DNA from: Crotophaga sulcirostris
Lineage: Eukaryota; Chordata; Aves; Cuculiformes; Crotophagidae
Length of the DNA stretch: 64,000 nucleotides
Direction: 5' to 3'
Assembly: GCA_013397455.1 (NCBI GenBank)
Contig: VYZB01000056.1
Location: 2,182,736 to 2,246,735, forward strand
Shown: positions 60,829 through 64,000 of the stretch, piece by piece
How positions within the stretch are numbered: position 1 is the stretch's first letter
Layout of the letters: each line of letters starts with the position of its first letter
The notes under the pieces: model-generated
The model's input: only the letters and a program-made list of their open reading frames with translations
Database searches by the model: none
What the model was told of the DNA's origin: nothing
Made by a program: the position numbers and the translations under genes

Positions 60829-61745
60829 TTGCTTGGTTGGAAAAGACCTTTGAGATTATCGAGTCCAACCGTATCTGTCCACTACTAAACCATCCCTGAG
60901 CACCTCATCTGCCCGGCTTTTGAACAACTCCAGGGATGGGGACTCCACCACCTTCCCAGGTAGCCTCTGCCAGGGCCTGATCAGCCTTTCAGTGAAGAAA
61001 TGTTTCCTAATATCTTGTCTGAACCTCCCCTGGGGCAACTTGTGGCAATTTCCTCTTGTCCTATCCCCTGTCACTCGGGAGAAGAGACCAACACCCACCT
61101 CGCTACAACCTTCTTTCAGGGAGTTGTAGACAATTATGAGGTCTCCCCTCAGCCTCCTCTTCTCCAGGGTAAACAACCCCAGTTCCCTCAGCCACCTCTC
61201 ATAACCCCAGTTCCCCAGTCCCTTCCCCTTCTCTGGATGCGCTCCAGCACCTCAATGTCTTTCTAGTAGTGAGGGTCCCAAAACTGAACCCAGGATTCCA
61301 GGTGCAGCCTCACCAATGCCGATTACAGAGGCGCAATCCCTTCCCTGGTCCTGCTGGCCACGCTATTTCTGATACAGGCTGAGATGCCACTGGCCTTCTT
61401 AGCCACTTGGGCCACTGTTGGCTCATGTTCAGCTGCTGTCAACCAACACCCCCAAGTCCTTTTCCGCCAGGCAGCTCTCCAGTCACTCCTCCCCAGGTCT
61501 GTAACGCTGTCTGGGGTGGTTGTGTCCTGAGTGCAGGACCCAGCACTTGGCCTTATTGAATCTCATCCTACTGGTCTCAGCCCATGGATCCAGCCTGTCC
61601 AGATCCCTCTGCAGAGCTTCCTTACCCTCAAGCAGATCAACACTTCCATCCAGCTTAGTGTCACCTGCAAACCTGTTAAGGGTGCACTCAACCCCCTTGT
61701 CCAGATCATTGATAAAGATCTTGAACAGGACTGGACTCATACTCT
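60829..61745 (-). mobile_element. CR1 LINE fragment, about 0.9 kb, with decayed reverse transcriptase end
   Basis: On the minus strand the frame begins in the reverse transcriptase palm ([20 protein letters not shown], then NRFAGDTKL), continues with [14 protein letters not shown], breaks at stops, and resumes with [20 protein letters not shown] and the CR1 C-terminus. The catalytic FADD of active CR1 elements reads FAGD. The 3' end is at about 60829. The copy is 5'-truncated, frameshifted and inactive. Confidence 0.92.
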
Positions 61746-64000
61746 CTCCGTACTCTTTTCAGCTACTTTTTCATTTGCCTGCACCGTCCCAGGTCACAGC
61801 TGCCCTGCTGAGCTGTCCTTGCACCCAAGCTGTCGTTACTTAAATGTGTCCGTGCACTCCACATGCTGACTTGGGTTTCAATTGGCAGCCTCCTTCAGTG
61901 AGACAATGCACTTAGAGAGACACTGCCAAGTGTTCCTCCCATTGGGACTGTATAATTGAACACTTCTGTACCAAGCCATACACACCATGATTTAATTGTG
62001 CAGCTAAATCTTCAATGCAGGCAGAGCATGGTTTTACTTTCCCCCCTCGGCAGACCTGATTGTTTTCCTGACCCTGCCAGCTGGTTCATGGTCTCAGCTC
62101 ACCTCACTGTCCCATCACACCAGCATCTCTGCCAGCCAACACAGGTCTTGCTCTGACTTCCCAGCTTCTTTGGATAACACAGACCACTATGCCAGATTTA
62201 ATCCAAGCTTGAAAGCTCCACAGTTGTGCCATCCTTTTCACACACATTTTCATCCCTAATTAGAGTTTTACTTTAACGAAGCTATCTCACAACGCTTTAC
62301 AGATCCACAAGTGCATGTCTATCACCTCCTCCTGGGCTCAGTTACACCAGAACGAACCCCACACCACTGCTGTGCGGTAAGACTGGCTTAATCCGTATTC
62401 ACACTGATGAAGCTGGAAGCACTATTTGAGTCCTTTTACGCAAGACTAACTGTCAAATGATACTTCCTCCTCTCCCCCATTATAATACGCTGCACATTAA
62501 GAGAATGGAAAACGCCCAGCAGGCTTCTTATAGGAGAATGAAAAAGAAAAAATGAAAAATATAGTTACGGAGCAAACAGATGTTGTGTGAAAAACAAGTT
62601 TGTAGTGGAACTGTTTTCTTGCTATCTTGCAATATTAATGGTTACAAAGTGAGCTTTTTTTTTCTATGGCAGAGGCAAAAATCTGGAGATTCCCATTCCC
62701 CCTGCTTTGACTCAGACTGTGTATTATGGAAAGGACACGTGGTGCAGCAGCAGAAGGCCCTTAGAAGTGCATGAGGTCAAAACCAGCAATGTGTTTTAGT
62801 CATTCAGAAGTCTGAAGACTGATCCTGGTCATCCATTGTAGGGTTTGGGGTGGGGTGGGGTTGGTTTTCCTCTCTTCCCCTGCCGTTTACCCTTTTCCTT
62901 CCCTGTCCTAGGGCCCCCTCTAGCGCTGCCAGATGATCTCCCAGAGGACACAGGAGGAACTTGGGGCACACAGCTACCCACCACCCTGGGACTGCGCTCC
63001 AGCCAGACCTGCCTCACGCCCTGTTCTTACTCACAGACGACATTTTATCAGGGACAAATCCATCCATAGGATAGAAAAGATTTTTGAGATAATACACAGC
63101 AAAGCCCCCTGACACCCACAGCTTTGGTGCTGCTGCGTGTGAGCCCTGCAAGGCTGCAATCCGAGGTGCACCGGAGTCTCTGCAAGCACTGCACACCTAA
63201 TGACAGGGCAGACAGTTCAGGCACACGGTAGGGATGGCTTGTACTGGGCCCAAGAGACCATACAAACAATCATGCATGTTCCATCCAGAGTCACTATGGC
63301 CCCAACTCTTTCAGGGTCAGCTGTGGCCAAGACATCCATAGGCAGTGAGACACCCCAAGTACAAGAACAACGCTGCACAGAGGCTGGAGTGCTCTCAGAC
63401 AGCTTTTAAGGCTGTGGAACAGGGGTTTGGGGGCTGGCTACACACATTAGATAAACAGCAGTGGAACAGAGAGATGTGTCTTCAAATCTCTGCTGAGATG
63501 GAGTCTCTAACTGTTAATGTGAAACAGTCATTCAAGTGAGTTAAGCCATCCTCCAGAAGCCAACAAACCTCCAATGCTAGTATGGTACCCTTAGCAACGT
63601 CCATGTCACACCGTGCCCTGCAACACCAATAGCCAAGTCCCCCCAGGGCAGCTCTCACAGAGGCAGAACTGGGCTTGTGGTACAGCACCCCGAGGCTGCT
63701 CCCAAAATCCTGACATGCTTCAAATCTCAGCACCCACGGATTCCTGGTCATCAGCAAGGAGACAGGGAACGATGGCAATTAGCACTCAACACCTAGGCTG
63801 AAGTTCTTGCCATCACCTTTAACTGTAAGAACAAAACTTTTTCATCCTAGCTTTACAAAACGAAATAAAAAATCAGAAGATTTATGGATGTTTTTTCTTC
63901 TGAGCATCCCATTTCATCTACCCTGCCACCTTTTTCCTTAAATAGGACAAGCACCTGCAGGAACAGCAATAAGCTGTGGTCCGAGTGTAACACTGTACGC
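61746..64000. other. Unannotated sequence to the window end
   Basis: Only short open frames without recognisable domains. No repeat or RNA gene identified. Confidence 0.5.

Overview
This is a vertebrate, almost certainly avian, genomic window. Its genes are split into many exons with canonical GT-AG introns and are widely spaced. The interspersed repeats are CR1 LINE fragments with the (ATTCTATG)-type 3' tail typical of birds. Three protein-coding genes can be read exon by exon. There is one assembly gap (279-844, all N). Nothing in the window looks like an operon, CRISPR array or other prokaryotic system, and I see no plausible tRNA or rRNA.

Layout. (1) 1-12250: KLHL22 on the + strand. It has a GC/CpG-rich promoter interrupted by the gap and flanked by two CR1 fragments, a probable non-coding first exon ending at 949, and six coding exons (4511-11490). 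The predicted protein is 637 residues (BTB, BACK, six kelch repeats), a substrate adaptor of a CUL3 ubiquitin ligase. (2) 12250-13560: a spacer made largely of CR1. (3) 13560-about 29990: CRKL on the + strand. It has a strong CpG-island promoter (13600-14640) with repeated NRF1-type and GC-box motifs, three coding exons (14284-26190; 302 residues; SH2-SH3-SH3), and a 3' UTR of about 3.8 kb. Intron 1 holds a degenerate tandem repeat and a possible retroviral LTR. (4) About 30000-39950: gene-poor, turning GC-richer from about 31.2 kb. (5) About 39955-49882: a T-box transcription factor on the - strand. Eight exons are certain, and a small first coding exon at 49828-49882 is the best of two candidates. 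I read it as TBX6L (also called TBX16 or VegT), the mesodermal T-box gene kept in birds, frogs and fish but absent from placental mammals. (6) 49883-64000: no recognisable gene, one roughly 0.9 kb CR1 fragment carrying part of a decayed reverse transcriptase.

The three genes do not form a pathway. KLHL22 and CRKL are widely expressed housekeeping or signalling genes in tandem. TBX6L is a developmental gene convergent with CRKL, so the 30-40 kb spacer lies between two converging 3' ends and the 50-64 kb spacer lies upstream of TBX6L, where its regulatory elements would be expected. The points most worth a second look are: the T-box gene in the slot next to CRKL where mammals have none, the unresolved first exon of that gene, a CR1 copy that has kept many CpGs inside the KLHL22 promoter island, the modular NRF1/GC-box array of the CRKL promoter, and the sharply conserved acidic tail of KLHL22. 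I do not claim a previously undescribed system.
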